Below, piece after piece: positions 19,847 through 28,764 of a stretch of DNA of 51,463 nt. The notes under the pieces were generated by a model. The model saw nothing but the letters and a program-made list of their open reading frames with translations, did no database searches and was not told the DNA's origin. How positions within the stretch are numbered: position 1 is the first letter of the stretch; each line of letters starts with the position of its first letter. Source of the stretch: Flavobacterium sp. (GTDB taxonomy: Bacteria > Bacteroidota > Bacteroidia > Flavobacteriales > Flavobacteriaceae). The translations under genes were made by a program, and so were the position numbers. Location: NCBI GenBank assembly GCA_017995345.1, contig JAGOJA010000005.1, positions 1 to 51,463 on the forward strand, read 5' to 3'.

Positions 19847-20467
19847 ATGAAAAAACTTTTTTTTGTTTTAATTTCAATTGGAATGTTGCTTTATAATGCC
19901 GAAATTTTGTCAAAAAATACTAGCAATAGTTCCTTAAGTACTCTATTTAGTAATGCGACAGAAAATAAACTTTTCAACCGAGCAGAGATTATCAAGAAAT
20001 TTATTGGTAATAATTCTAAATACAATAGTGAATTTGCCTTTATTATTGATATGAAAATTTTGTCCGGAAAAAAAAGATTTTTTGTTTATGATCTAAAAAA
20101 CAATAAAATAGTTGATCAAGGTTTGGTTTCGCATGGTATTGGCTCGCAAACAAAAACGGAAGGGGAACTAATCTTTAGTAACGAACCTAATTCCCTTTCG
20201 ACTTCATTGGGCAAGTACAGTATAGGATCCAGCTATAATGGGAAATTTGGCAAAGCATACAAATTATTTGGATTGGAGCAAACAAATAATAAAGCCTTTG
20301 CAAGAAATATTGTCCTTCATAAGTATTCCAAAGTTCCTTTTGATGAACAGGATCAACCAATTTGCAAAAGTTTAGGCTGTCCAATGTTAAATGTGGAATT
20401 TTATAAAAGAATTGAAACATTAATAGATAATTCAAAAACAAATATTATTTTAGATATTGTCTATTAA
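19847..20467 (+). CDS. YkuD_2-type murein L,D-transpeptidase catalytic-domain protein
   Basis: 206 residues with a hydrophobic N-terminal signal (residues 1-20). The C-terminal domain carries an L,D-transpeptidase-like signature: His158 in IVLHKYSKVP and the SLGCP motif with probable nucleophile Cys178, preceded by SHGIGS and LGKYSIG. This matches the YkuD_2 group of short, uncharacterised murein L,D-transpeptidase-like proteins. Classical enzymes have HGxx...SHGCxR; here the SHGC His is Leu and the following Arg is Pro-Met, which is usual for YkuD_2 but means activity is not proven. It would act on peptidoglycan in the periplasm. Confidence 0.85.
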   Translation: MKKLFFVLISIGMLLYNAEILSKNTSNSSLSTLFSNATENKLFNRAEIIKKFIGNNSKYNSEFAFIIDMKILSGKKRFFVYDLKNNKIVDQGLVSHGIGSQTKTEGELIFSNEPNSLSTSLGKYSIGSSYNGKFGKAYKLFGLEQTNNKAFARNIVLHKYSKVPFDEQDQPICKSLGCPMLNVEFYKRIETLIDNSKTNIILDIVY

Positions 20468-20498
20468 TAGTACTGACAAATGATAATAATTGCATATT

Positions 20499-20533
20499 AA
20501 AACCTCATTCCAAAAAAATGGAATGAGGTTTTT
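20499..20533 (+). terminator. Rho-independent terminator of the L,D-transpeptidase-like gene
   Basis: AAAACCTCATTCC (20499-20511) pairs with GGAATGAGGTTTT (20520-20532) across an A-rich 8-base loop, followed by further T. The stem is perfect. Confidence 0.9.
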
Positions 20534-20838
20534 GGTTTCGTTTTGTTTTAAAGCAAAGATGCTATGACAGAATAAAACCCTTTCTAAATTCAATAATTCT
20601 GGAGGTCGTATCAGTACAATTTTCGTTTTTACTAAAATGGATCATTTGGAAAAAGCAGCAAAACTTTTTTTAAAATTAAAATTTCAACTTGTTAGTGAGT
20701 ACCTTTTGAAGTGTCAAAATACGGATTAGTGGTCTTATAAATGGAGCAAAATCAGATTACAATTAACTTTAGAGATAACAAATACTCTTGTAAATGTTTT
20801 GTAACTTTGGACCCTTATAATATTATAATTTTTTGAAG
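20534..20838. other. Intergenic region before mnmA
   Basis: About 300 bases with no convincing gene. A 30-codon frame starting at ATG 20637 (MDHLEKAAKLFLKLKFQ...) has no supporting promoter or recognisable homology and is not called. Near the end, TAACTTTG at 20802-20809 matches the -7 box and would place transcription start about 25 nt before mnmA. The nearest TTG upstream gives an 11-base spacer, too short. Confidence 0.5.
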
Positions 20839-22026
20839 ATGAAGCGTGTTGTTGTAGGACTTTCTGGAGGTGTAGATTCAAGCGTTGCAGCCTATTTATT
20901 GCAACAACAAGGATATGAAGTTATAGGTCTTTTTATGAAGAATTGGCATGACGATTCAGTCACTATTTCTAATGAATGCCCGTGGTTAGAAGATAGTAAT
21001 GATGCATTACTTGTTGCCGAAAAATTGGGGATCCCTTTTCAAACTGTTGATTTAAGCGAGGAATACCAAGCGAAAATCGTGGACTATATGTTCAATGAAT
21101 ATGAAAAAGGAAGAACACCTAACCCTGATGTACTTTGTAACCGTGAAATAAAATTTGACGTTTTTATGAAAATTGCGTTGAGTTTGGGTGCTGATTTTGT
21201 AGCGACAGGACATTATTGCCAGAAAAGCGAAATCCAAAAAGAGGGAGAAACGATTTATCAATTGAAAGCCGGTTCAGATACTAATAAAGATCAGTCGTAT
21301 TTTCTATGTCAATTGTCACAAGAACAATTAGCCAAATCATTGTTTCCTATAGGAGAATTAACAAAACCTGAGGTTCGAGAAATTGCCGCTCAAATGGATT
21401 TGATTACTGCCGAAAAGAAAGATTCGCAAGGGCTTTGTTTTATTGGAAAAGTACGTTTGCCAGAATTTTTACAACAAAAATTACAGCCTAAAGAGGGTGT
21501 TATCATCCAGATAGATCAAAACGATCCTATTTACAGTTCTGAAATACAAGACGGAATAAGCGTTGCGGATCGTTTGAAATTTGAAGCAAGTAAAATTCCG
21601 TACACGCCACAAATGGGGAAAGTAGTAGGAAAACATCAAGGAGCACATTATTTTACTGTTGGACAACGAAAAGGATTAAATGTTGGCGGAACAACTGATC
21701 CCTTGTTTATTATTGCCACAAATGTGGAAACAAATACGATATATACCGGATTGACCAGTGAACATCCCGGATTATTCAAGAAAGCATTGCGTATTGAAAA
21801 AGAGGAAGTACATTGGATTCGCAAAGATTTGGCTTTGGCCAATGGAGAAACTATGGAAGTTATGGTAAGAATCCGCTACAGACAACCGTTGCAAAGCGCT
21901 ACTTTACATCAGTTCGAAAACGAAATGTATATAGCCTTTGATGAGCCACAGTCCGCAATAACCGAAGGGCAATTTGCAGCTTGGTATTTAGGAGATGAAT
22001 TAATTGGTTCGGGAGCAATTTCTTAG
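20839..22026 (+). CDS. mnmA: tRNA-specific 2-thiouridylase MnmA
   Basis: A 395-residue enzyme that thiolates U34 of tRNA Lys, Glu and Gln. The PP-loop SGGVDSS lies at residues 9-15. The catalytic pair is Cys100 ([12 protein letters not shown]) and Cys200 ([10 protein letters not shown]). GHYCQ and [14 protein letters not shown] are typical MnmA sequences, and the C-terminal beta domain is complete. It starts at ATG 20839; a TTG two codons upstream is unnecessary. It needs a sulfur relay and tRNA, none of which is encoded nearby. Confidence 0.97.
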   Translation: MKRVVVGLSGGVDSSVAAYLLQQQGYEVIGLFMKNWHDDSVTISNECPWLEDSNDALLVAEKLGIPFQTVDLSEEYQAKIVDYMFNEYEKGRTPNPDVLCNREIKFDVFMKIALSLGADFVATGHYCQKSEIQKEGETIYQLKAGSDTNKDQSYFLCQLSQEQLAKSLFPIGELTKPEVREIAAQMDLITAEKKDSQGLCFIGKVRLPEFLQQKLQPKEGVIIQIDQNDPIYSSEIQDGISVADRLKFEASKIPYTPQMGKVVGKHQGAHYFTVGQRKGLNVGGTTDPLFIIATNVETNTIYTGLTSEHPGLFKKALRIEKEEVHWIRKDLALANGETMEVMVRIRYRQPLQSATLHQFENEMYIAFDEPQSAITEGQFAAWYLGDELIGSGAIS

Positions 22027-22143
22027 TTTGGTTTAATTTCAACAAACGCTTCTTTTGCTTTAAGTAATAGTAATTAAGGGAAATTACGCCCTTGGATTCA
22101 AACTGCGGCAGATAGCTTTAATGCTTAACAAATAAAGGTAGCT

Positions 22144-23757
22144 ATGAGGAAATTCTATTTATTTTTTTTTCTATTAACGACAATTACGGGTTTCTCGCAA
22201 CAGGATGCTTGGGTATATTTTAATGGGAAACCCAATTCTCAACTTTATTTCGATTCACCATTAGAAATGCTATCTCAAAGAGCATGGGACAGAAGAAACA
22301 ATCAAAATATTGCTTTAGATTTCAAAGATATTCCAGTAGAAGCATCTTACATTAGTCAAATAAAATCAGTGGCAGGAATTACTATCATGGCAAAATCAAA
22401 ATGGCTGAATGCAATTCATGTTCGAGGCGAACAGGTAGCTATCAAATCGATAACAACCTTTCCTTTTGTCAATAAAGTTGATTTTGCTGATAAATCGTTA
22501 AATAAACTGGGTAAAATTGCAAAATCGACGCAGATAAAAAAGACAAATGAAACGAAGAAAACTAAAGTGGATTATGCTTACGGATCTTCATCGAATCAAA
22601 TTGAAATGCTTAATGGGCAATTGTTGCATCAACAAAATTATACGGGATCAGGGAAAGTAATTGCCGTTATGGATGGCGGTTTTCCAGGTGTAAATACCAC
22701 ACAGCCTTTTCAAAGATTACGCGATAACAACCAAATTTTGGGTGGTTATAACTTTGTTCTAAGAAATTCAAATTTTTATACCGGAATTTCGCACGGAACT
22801 TCTGTATTATCCTCAATGGGAGGTTACAAAGAAAATTCGTTGGTAGGAACGGCACCTGACGCTTCTTACTATTTATTTATAACCGAAGACAATACTTCTG
22901 AAAATCCTGTGGAAGAATCACTTTGGGTGGAAGCCGCAGAAAAAGCAGATAGTTTAGGGGTAGATATTATTAATACCTCTTTGGGGTATTTTGATTTTGA
23001 TAATGAAGCCTACAATCATACCTACGAGGAAATGAATGGTACAACCGCATTTATGTCGCGTGGAGCCCAAATTGCCTTCAGTCGAGGAATGATTTTAGTG
23101 ACTTCTGCTGGTAATTCAGGAGGCACATCTAATCCCTATATTGCTGTTCCGGCAGATGCAGTTTCGGTACTTGCTGTTGGTGCGGTAACTTCTTCTGAAA
23201 CAATAACTTCATTCAGTTCAAAAGGACCATCTTCTGACGGAAGAATAAAACCTGATGTCATGGCGCAAGGACAGGCAGCAGTAGTTTCAGATGCGGCAGG
23301 GAATATTGTATCGGCAAACGGAACTTCTTTTTCAGGCCCAATCATGGCGGGAATGGTTGCTTGTTTATGGCAGGCGTTTCCGCAAATGACAAATCAGGAA
23401 ATCAGGAAGTTAATACTTCAGTCGTCCGATAAGTTTTTGGCGCCAAACAATCAATATGGATATGGGATTCCCGACATTAATTTGGCGTTAAGCAATGGAT
23501 TATCTGAAGAATCTTTTTTGAAAGACAATTTTATAATTTATCCAAATCCCACAACTGACTTTGTTTTGGTTTCTTTGCCGCCGCAATTCAAAACAGGTAC
23601 TGTTTTTATTTACACCATTTTAGGTCAAAAAATAGTAGAACAGGAAATCACTTCTCAATCATCAGTTATTTCATTAAAATCTCTTGAAAAAGGAATATAT
23701 CTTTACAAAATGGAATCTATAGGTTTCTCTAAAACGGGAAAAATAGTAAAACAATAA
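22144..23757 (+). CDS. Subtilase (S8) with type IX secretion C-terminal domain
   Basis: A 537-residue exported serine protease. The signal peptide ends at FSQQ (about residue 19) and a propeptide-like region covers about 20-155. The S8 catalytic domain has Asp177 (VIAVMDGGFPG), His217 (GISHGTSV), oxyanion Asn324 (TSAGNSGG) and Ser395 (NGTSFSGP). The last 75 residues (YPNPTTDFV, YTILGQKI, KGIYLYKM) form a type A T9SS sorting domain, so the protein should be carried through the outer membrane and then released or anchored. Start ATG 22144. The NMO gene follows 15 bases later. Confidence 0.95.
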   Translation: MRKFYLFFFLLTTITGFSQQDAWVYFNGKPNSQLYFDSPLEMLSQRAWDRRNNQNIALDFKDIPVEASYISQIKSVAGITIMAKSKWLNAIHVRGEQVAIKSITTFPFVNKVDFADKSLNKLGKIAKSTQIKKTNETKKTKVDYAYGSSSNQIEMLNGQLLHQQNYTGSGKVIAVMDGGFPGVNTTQPFQRLRDNNQILGGYNFVLRNSNFYTGISHGTSVLSSMGGYKENSLVGTAPDASYYLFITEDNTSENPVEESLWVEAAEKADSLGVDIINTSLGYFDFDNEAYNHTYEEMNGTTAFMSRGAQIAFSRGMILVTSAGNSGGTSNPYIAVPADAVSVLAVGAVTSSETITSFSSKGPSSDGRIKPDVMAQGQAAVVSDAAGNIVSANGTSFSGPIMAGMVACLWQAFPQMTNQEIRKLILQSSDKFLAPNNQYGYGIPDINLALSNGLSEESFLKDNFIIYPNPTTDFVLVSLPPQFKTGTVFIYTILGQKIVEQEITSQSSVISLKSLEKGIYLYKMESIGFSKTGKIVKQ

Positions 23758-23772
23758 TAGTATCAATACCAC

Positions 23773-24717
23773 ATGAATAAAATCACAGCGCTTTTTAAAA
23801 TTAAATACCCAATTATTCAAGGAGGAATGATTTGGAACAGCGGATATAAGTTAGCAAGTGCAGTTAGTAATGCTGGAGGTTTGGGATTGATTGGCGCAGG
23901 TTCCATGTATCCCGAGGTTTTACGGGAACACATTAAGAAATGTAAAAAAGCTACTTCAAAACCTTTTGGGGTAAATGTTCCTATGTTGTATCCCAATATC
24001 GAAGAAATCATGAAAATCATTGTTGATGAGGGGGTGCAAATTGTTTTTACATCGGCTGGAAACCCTAAAACATGGACTCCTTTTTTGAAAGAAAATGGCA
24101 TAACGGTTGTGCATGTAGTCAGCAGTTCTGTTTTTGCTTTAAAAGCACAAGACGCAGGTGTTGACGCTGTTGTGGCCGAAGGTTTTGAAGCCGGAGGACA
24201 TAATGGTCGAGAAGAAACTACCACTCTTACGCTGATTCCCATCGTCAAAGAAAAAATAAAAATTCCGTTAATTGCTGCCGGAGGTATTGCTACAGGTTGC
24301 GGTATGTTGGCCGTTATGGTTCTTGGCGCTGATGGCGTTCAGGTTGGAAGCAGGTTTGCCGCATCTGTGGAATCATCTGCTCATGATAATTTCAAAGAAA
24401 CAATTATTAATGTTAAGGAAGGTGATACACAATTGACATTGAAAGAACTTGCTCCGGTTCGTTTAATTAAAAATAAATTTTATCATGATGTTCAAGATTT
24501 ATATAAAAAATGCCCATCAAAGGAAGATTTAGTTGTTTTATTAGGAAGAGCAAGAGCAAAACGAGGCATGTTCGAAGGAGATTTAATCGAAGGAGAATTA
24601 GAAATAGGACAAATTGCAGGTATTATTCACGAAATAAAACCTGCTAAAGAAATAATTGAGGAGATGATAACCGATTTTCAAACCGCCAAGAAAGAAGTAC
24701 TAAATTTTAATTTTTAA
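23773..24717 (+). CDS. Nitronate monooxygenase / FabK-like FMN flavoprotein
   Basis: A 314-residue TIM-barrel FMN protein. YPIIQGGMIW, SNAGGLGLIGAG, EGFEAGGHNG (with the catalytic-type His) and GADGVQVGSRF are characteristic of the 2-nitropropane dioxygenase/NMO family. The same fold includes enoyl-ACP reductase II (FabK), and length and motifs do not separate the two. A FabK role in fatty acid elongation is possible but unproven. The gene lies 15 bases after the subtilase and 3 bases before the next small secreted protein, suggesting an operon of functionally unrelated genes. Confidence 0.88.
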   Translation: MNKITALFKIKYPIIQGGMIWNSGYKLASAVSNAGGLGLIGAGSMYPEVLREHIKKCKKATSKPFGVNVPMLYPNIEEIMKIIVDEGVQIVFTSAGNPKTWTPFLKENGITVVHVVSSSVFALKAQDAGVDAVVAEGFEAGGHNGREETTTLTLIPIVKEKIKIPLIAAGGIATGCGMLAVMVLGADGVQVGSRFAASVESSAHDNFKETIINVKEGDTQLTLKELAPVRLIKNKFYHDVQDLYKKCPSKEDLVVLLGRARAKRGMFEGDLIEGELEIGQIAGIIHEIKPAKEIIEEMITDFQTAKKEVLNFNF

Positions 24718-24720
24718 ACA

Positions 24721-25131
24721 ATGAATAAAACAAAAACATATATACTATTATTTTTTTTGGTAGTAGGACTTCAGCATTCTTATGGACAGGTTTATAAGTT
24801 TAAAACGTCGGGTTTTAGTGTTTTAGAAAAAAACGAAAAGGGAAAGTGGGGGAAATGGTCTGACCTGAATTTGGTTAATATAGTAGTTTCTTTGGATACT
24901 AATAAAAACAGAATTGTAGTATATTCAAATATAATTCAACTGTTTGAAATTATCGATTATCAAACCATCGAGGAGAATGATACTGATATTGTATATTCTT
25001 TTTCTTGTAAAGATAATGAAGGAGTCAATTGTACACTTTCAATCATAACCAGAAAAAAACAAGATAACAGGAAGCAATTGTATATCAATTATGACAATAG
25101 AATTATTGTTTATAATATTTTCAATATGTAA
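24721..25131 (+). CDS. Small secreted protein, function unknown
   Basis: 136 residues with a signal peptide (TKTYILLFFLVVGLQHSYGQ, cleavage near 23). The mature part is rich in beta-forming residues and charged turns, with a WGKWSDLNLVNIVVSLD stretch and two Cys (SCKDNEGVNCT). I do not recognise the family. It begins three bases after the NMO stop and is co-transcribed. No terminator is obvious before the convergent gene at 25211. Confidence 0.7.
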   Translation: MNKTKTYILLFFLVVGLQHSYGQVYKFKTSGFSVLEKNEKGKWGKWSDLNLVNIVVSLDTNKNRIVVYSNIIQLFEIIDYQTIEENDTDIVYSFSCKDNEGVNCTLSIITRKKQDNRKQLYINYDNRIIVYNIFNM

Positions 25132-25210
25132 AATTGACAAATCAAAAAGCACTAAAGAGAAGATGTAAAATCATGCAATATAGTAGCTAAGTGTGATGTC
25201 TTTTTGCGAT

Positions 25211-25651
25211 TTAAAGGTTTTCGATGTCTTTGATAAATTCATCATATTCCAAATAAAACAATTCGAGAGCATTCATTTTTTCGTTAAAAAAATCAAATAT
25301 AGCATCCCAATAGTTTCTATTGCTGACACCAACACCTAGTTTTTCAACCCAAACACGGCTAATGGTTTTTCCGCTCTCTAGCGTATAGTTCTTTTCGAAA
25401 ACCAAGTCTTTGATAAATTCCTCTTCTAGAATGTTTTTTAAGGCTTCGATTTTTTCAAAATAAGCAATTCTTTTGTCATCACTTCGATGCTCAACATCGA
25501 TTAAAACCTGAGCCTTTTTATTGTCTACATAAAATTTGAATGAAAAATCTTTTATTTTAGTGTCATACAACACCCATTTCCGCGGATATTTTTCGGCAAA
25601 TGCAATCCAGAATTCTCGCTTCAGTCTTTGGGTTTCTTCTTTGCTGTACAT
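25211..25651 (-). CDS. DUF4268 domain protein
   Basis: A 146-residue cytoplasmic protein (MYSKEETQRLKREFWIAF, WVLYDTKIKDFSFKFYVDN). The layout matches DUF4268, a small alpha/beta family sometimes fused to restriction-type nucleases but standing alone here. Function unknown. An in-frame ATG at 25693 would add 14 residues; the start at 25651 is chosen because MYSKEE fits the family N terminus as I recall it. It is convergent with the small secreted protein and divergent from the CoA pyrophosphatase. Confidence 0.75.
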   Translation of the reverse strand: MYSKEETQRLKREFWIAFAEKYPRKWVLYDTKIKDFSFKFYVDNKKAQVLIDVEHRSDDKRIAYFEKIEALKNILEEEFIKDLVFEKNYTLESGKTISRVWVEKLGVGVSNRNYWDAIFDFFNEKMNALELFYLEYDEFIKDIENL

Positions 25652-25745
25652 TGGGAATGACTTTTTGGAACTAGAAAATTTGTGCAACCGCATTTTCTAA
25701 AGTATATTTATATTAAATTTCAATTTGCAAAAATAGACTTTGATT

Positions 25746-26387
25746 ATGGATTTTCAAGAATTTTTACGGTTTGTTCCTAAATTAATCGATGCTAGACTTC
25801 CAGCATTTGATGCGCATATAAAAATGGCACCGTTAGAACGACTTGAGAGTTTGAGAAATAGTAGTTTTGGTGATAAAAAACCTAGAATGGCGGCTGTAAT
25901 GATGCTTTTTTACCCTAAAAATAACAGTACGCACTTGGTTTTGATTGTTCGAAATTCCTATGAAGGCGTTCATTCGGCACAAATTGCCTTTCCGGGCGGG
26001 AAATGCGAATTCGAAGATGAGAATTTTGCCTGTACAGCTTTGCGAGAAACTCATGAGGAGATAGGGATTCGTCCTGATAAAATTGAAATTCTCAAGCCAT
26101 TTACAGAATTATATATTCCGCCAAGTAATTTTATGGTGCATCCTTTTTTGGGTATCTGTAAAGAAGAACTTGTGTTTATACCCCAGCCTTCCGAAGTGGC
26201 TCATATTATCGAATTGCCTTTGACTACTTTTTTAAATGAGGCGATTGTGGTTGATGAAAAATTATCTACTTCATATGCTGATAATATAAGCGTTCCAGCT
26301 TTCAAGATTGAAGAATATATTGTTTGGGGCGCTACAGCAATGATGTTGAATGAATTAAAAGAAGTTTTAAAGGAAGTTTTAGGCTAA
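25746..26387 (+). CDS. NUDIX hydrolase, CoA pyrophosphatase type
   Basis: 213 residues. The NUDIX box GGKCEFEDENF...LRETHEEIGI carries the RExxEExG core, with one extra residue in the loop before it, as is usual for the CoA pyrophosphatase (NudL) group. The preceding SAQIAFPGGK is the GQVAFPGG-type element of that group. It would hydrolyse CoA or acyl-CoA to phosphopantetheine and 3',5'-ADP using Mg or Mn. A TTG two codons upstream is ignored. A TAGACTTTG-like stretch just before the ATG resembles the -7 box but has one extra base. Confidence 0.9.
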   Translation: MDFQEFLRFVPKLIDARLPAFDAHIKMAPLERLESLRNSSFGDKKPRMAAVMMLFYPKNNSTHLVLIVRNSYEGVHSAQIAFPGGKCEFEDENFACTALRETHEEIGIRPDKIEILKPFTELYIPPSNFMVHPFLGICKEELVFIPQPSEVAHIIELPLTTFLNEAIVVDEKLSTSYADNISVPAFKIEEYIVWGATAMMLNELKEVLKEVLG

Positions 26388-26524
26388 TGTATTTCTTTTT
26401 TTAAATGATTTATTACGCATTTAATTTGAAGTAATCATTACATAAATTCTATTTAATTCAGTATTCACTCCAATATAATTTTCGTAAGTTTGTAATCCAA
26501 ATTCACTAAAAAACACATGATTTT

Positions 26525-27334
26525 ATGGGATTGTTTAAGAAAAATCCTTTTGGACACATACTATTTTTAAAGAAATTGTTAATTCGAATCTTTGGTTTCA
26601 TCACACACAGACGGTATAGAGGATTTAATGAATTACAAATTGAAGGTTCAGAAATTATAAGGAATTTACCGGAAACGAACGTGCTTTTTATATCCAATCA
26701 TCAAACTTATTTTGCGGACGTAGTGGCTATGTTTCATGTTTTTAATGCAAGTTTAAGCGGACGTGATGATACAATCAAAAATGTTATGTACCTGTGGCAA
26801 CCCAAAATGAATGTCTATTATGTTGCTGCCAAAGAAACCATGGAGTCAGGATTATTAACGAGAATCATGGCCTATGCAGGAGCAATTTCTGTAGAGCGAA
26901 CTTGGCGTGCCAAAGGAGTTGATGTTCAGGAGAAAAAAGATATTAACCCGGATGATACTGAAAATATAAAAATAGCCTTAAATGACGGTTGGGTCATTAC
27001 TTTTCCGCAAGGGACAACAAAATCGTTTAAACCCGTTCGTAAAGGAACAGCGCATATTATCAAACAACACAGGCCTATTGTAGTTCCTATTGTTATAGAT
27101 GGTTTTCGTCGTTCGTTTGATAAAAAAGGACTCCGCATGAAGAAAAAAGGAATCCTGCAATCATTTATCATTAAAGAACCGCTAGTGATTGATTACGATA
27201 ATGATACTATTGATGAAATTGTTGAAAAAGTGGAGTATGCTATTGAGCAACACCCTTCGTTCTTGAAAGTTATTCCATCTGAAATTATAAAAGAACAAGA
27301 AGAGCTTAACCAATTAAGAAAATGGGAATACTAA
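26525..27334 (+). CDS. Lysophospholipid (1-acylglycerol-3-phosphate) acyltransferase
   Basis: A 269-residue PlsC-superfamily membrane-associated enzyme. The acyltransferase motif is NHQTYFAD (residues 58-65), with His59 and Asp65 five residues apart rather than the canonical four. Motif II is AGAISVERTWRAKG, motif III FPQGTTKSF (for FPEGTRS) and motif IV PIVVPIVIDGFRR. No strong transmembrane segment is present beyond a weak N-terminal helix. It would acylate lysophosphatidate, or possibly another lysolipid. A -7-like TAAGTTTG sits at 26485-26492. A terminator follows immediately. Confidence 0.88.
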   Translation: MGLFKKNPFGHILFLKKLLIRIFGFITHRRYRGFNELQIEGSEIIRNLPETNVLFISNHQTYFADVVAMFHVFNASLSGRDDTIKNVMYLWQPKMNVYYVAAKETMESGLLTRIMAYAGAISVERTWRAKGVDVQEKKDINPDDTENIKIALNDGWVITFPQGTTKSFKPVRKGTAHIIKQHRPIVVPIVIDGFRRSFDKKGLRMKKKGILQSFIIKEPLVIDYDNDTIDEIVEKVEYAIEQHPSFLKVIPSEIIKEQEELNQLRKWEY

Positions 27335-27337
27335 AAT

Positions 27338-27364
27338 AAAAAAGAGGCAATCGCCTCTTTTTTT
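27338..27364. terminator. Bidirectional terminator between convergent genes
   Basis: AAAAAAGAGGC (27338-27348) pairs with GCCTCTTTTTT (27353-27363) over a 4-base loop AATC. A-run and T-run flank the stem, so it works on both strands. It overlaps the stop codon of the minus-strand gene ending at 27363. Confidence 0.9.
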
Positions 27365-27995
27365 ATAAATCTATTTTTTTTAATTCTTTATAATTAGCAT
27401 ACAATCTTCGAAGAAGAATTCCGTATAATACTCTATAAAACAACCAAAACAATCCAAAAAGCACAACTGTAGTAAAGGCTAGAAATGCTATTGTTATGAC
27501 CATCACTTTACCATTAGAATTAATTTGATTTTTTAAAGTATCCATCTCAGGATTGTAGGCAAATGCAATTACAAAACCAATAATCAAACTAAAAACAAGC
27601 ATGGCTAAATTGTACCAAACATAATACTGAACTGTTTTACGAGTTTTTAGAATATCTTGCATCAATTGTTTAGTTGAAGCAGTTGTAGAAATCAGAATAT
27701 AATTTTTGTAAAACAAATAAATAAAAATCAATATCACTGCGTAATTAAAGTACGTCAACATGTCAAAATAGGTAATAAATTCTAGGTGCTTTATTTTCTT
27801 CAAATACTCATCTGAGTCAAAGAAAAAGCTAAGACAAGTCCACAATATAACTTCTAGAACACTTATAATCAAAATCCACTTCACAATTGAAGATGATTTT
27901 TTATGGATCATTTTATAAATCTCAATTTCTGATACTTGCTCAAAAGAATTATCATTCTTCTGCCAGTCTTTTTTTAATAAATCCAGCTCTTTCAT
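27363..27995 (-). CDS. Four-helix membrane protein co-encoded with an ECF sigma factor
   Basis: 210 residues with an N-terminal cytoplasmic region of about 35 residues followed by hydrophobic segments near 38-60, 75-95, 125-145 and 160-190. Its ATG overlaps the stop of the sigma-factor gene by 4 bases (ATGA), so the two are translationally coupled. Position and topology suggest a membrane partner that may restrain the sigma factor, but it has no recognisable zinc-binding anti-sigma motif. I do not recognise the family by sequence. Some homologues carry doubtful carotenoid-oxygenase labels, as I recall; nothing here supports that. Confidence 0.78.
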   Translation of the reverse strand: MKELDLLKKDWQKNDNSFEQVSEIEIYKMIHKKSSSIVKWILIISVLEVILWTCLSFFFDSDEYLKKIKHLEFITYFDMLTYFNYAVILIFIYLFYKNYILISTTASTKQLMQDILKTRKTVQYYVWYNLAMLVFSLIIGFVIAFAYNPEMDTLKNQINSNGKVMVITIAFLAFTTVVLFGLFWLFYRVLYGILLRRLYANYKELKKIDL

Positions 27996-28495
27996 ATTTC
28001 TAATGGATTTAATATTTTTTTTAATTTCCCTTTTATTCTATTCATTTTCACTCTGGCATTCACCTCGCTAATTCCCAATGTTTCTGATATTTCCTGATAA
28101 TCCTTGTCTTCCAGATACATAAATATCAACGCCTTTTCAATATCATTCAGTTGGTAAACCGCTTTATACATTAATTTCAATTGTTCCTCTTCTTCATAAT
28201 CATATTCTACATCATTCAGGAAATGTTGTCGTCCTTCAAATTCTATAGTGTTTATGGATCGTTTCGTTTTTCGGTACAACGTAATCGCAGTGTTTAGTGC
28301 GACTCGATACGCCCAAGTAGAAAATTTACTGTCGCCTCTAAATTTTGGAAAAGCTTTCCACAATTGTATTGTAATTTCCTGAAACAAATCCTTGTGTGCA
28401 TCATCACCACTAGTATATAATCTACAAATCTTGTGGATTATATTCTGATTTTCCTGCAACTGTTTTACAAAAGAATGTTCTAGATTATCACTCAT
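27992..28495 (-). CDS. ECF-type RNA polymerase sigma factor
   Basis: A 167-residue sigma-70 factor of the ECF class. Region 2 is DLFQEITIQLWKAFPKFRG followed by FSTWAYRVALNTAITLYRK. Region 4 is IEKALIFMYLEDKDYQEISE and LGISEVNARVKMNRIKGKL, the helix-turn-helix that reads the -35 element. Regions 1 and 3 are absent, as expected. The gene overlaps the membrane-protein gene at 27363. A TTTGTAACAAAA stretch about 30-40 bases upstream of the ATG could be an autoregulatory ECF promoter, but I cannot confirm it. The 269-base gap upstream to the DUF3810 gene has no other clear element. Confidence 0.93.
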   Translation of the reverse strand: MSDNLEHSFVKQLQENQNIIHKICRLYTSGDDAHKDLFQEITIQLWKAFPKFRGDSKFSTWAYRVALNTAITLYRKTKRSINTIEFEGRQHFLNDVEYDYEEEEQLKLMYKAVYQLNDIEKALIFMYLEDKDYQEISETLGISEVNARVKMNRIKGKLKKILNPLEI

Positions 28496-28764
28496 ATATA
28501 CATTAGTAAGTCAATAGTGGTTTTTGTTACAAAGTAGCGCTTTTTTTTAGGAGCACACGCGAATAATTTCATAAAAAAAACTATCGTTCTGCTATGCAAT
28601 ACAATCTTTATTTTTATCCAATAAAGACCAAATTATGCCATTTAAACAGCACTCTTAATTCGCTCTATCTCTTTGTTTATATTCAAATCTGTTTCTAAAA
28701 TTAGTATTAGATGGATAGTCATTTTACTTTAAGACTTTTGGCTTTCGACTTTCAAACTTTAACA

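Noticed and set aside
20637..20729. 30-codon frame MDHLEKAAKLFLK... before mnmA
   Set aside because: No promoter, no recognisable homology and too short to support.
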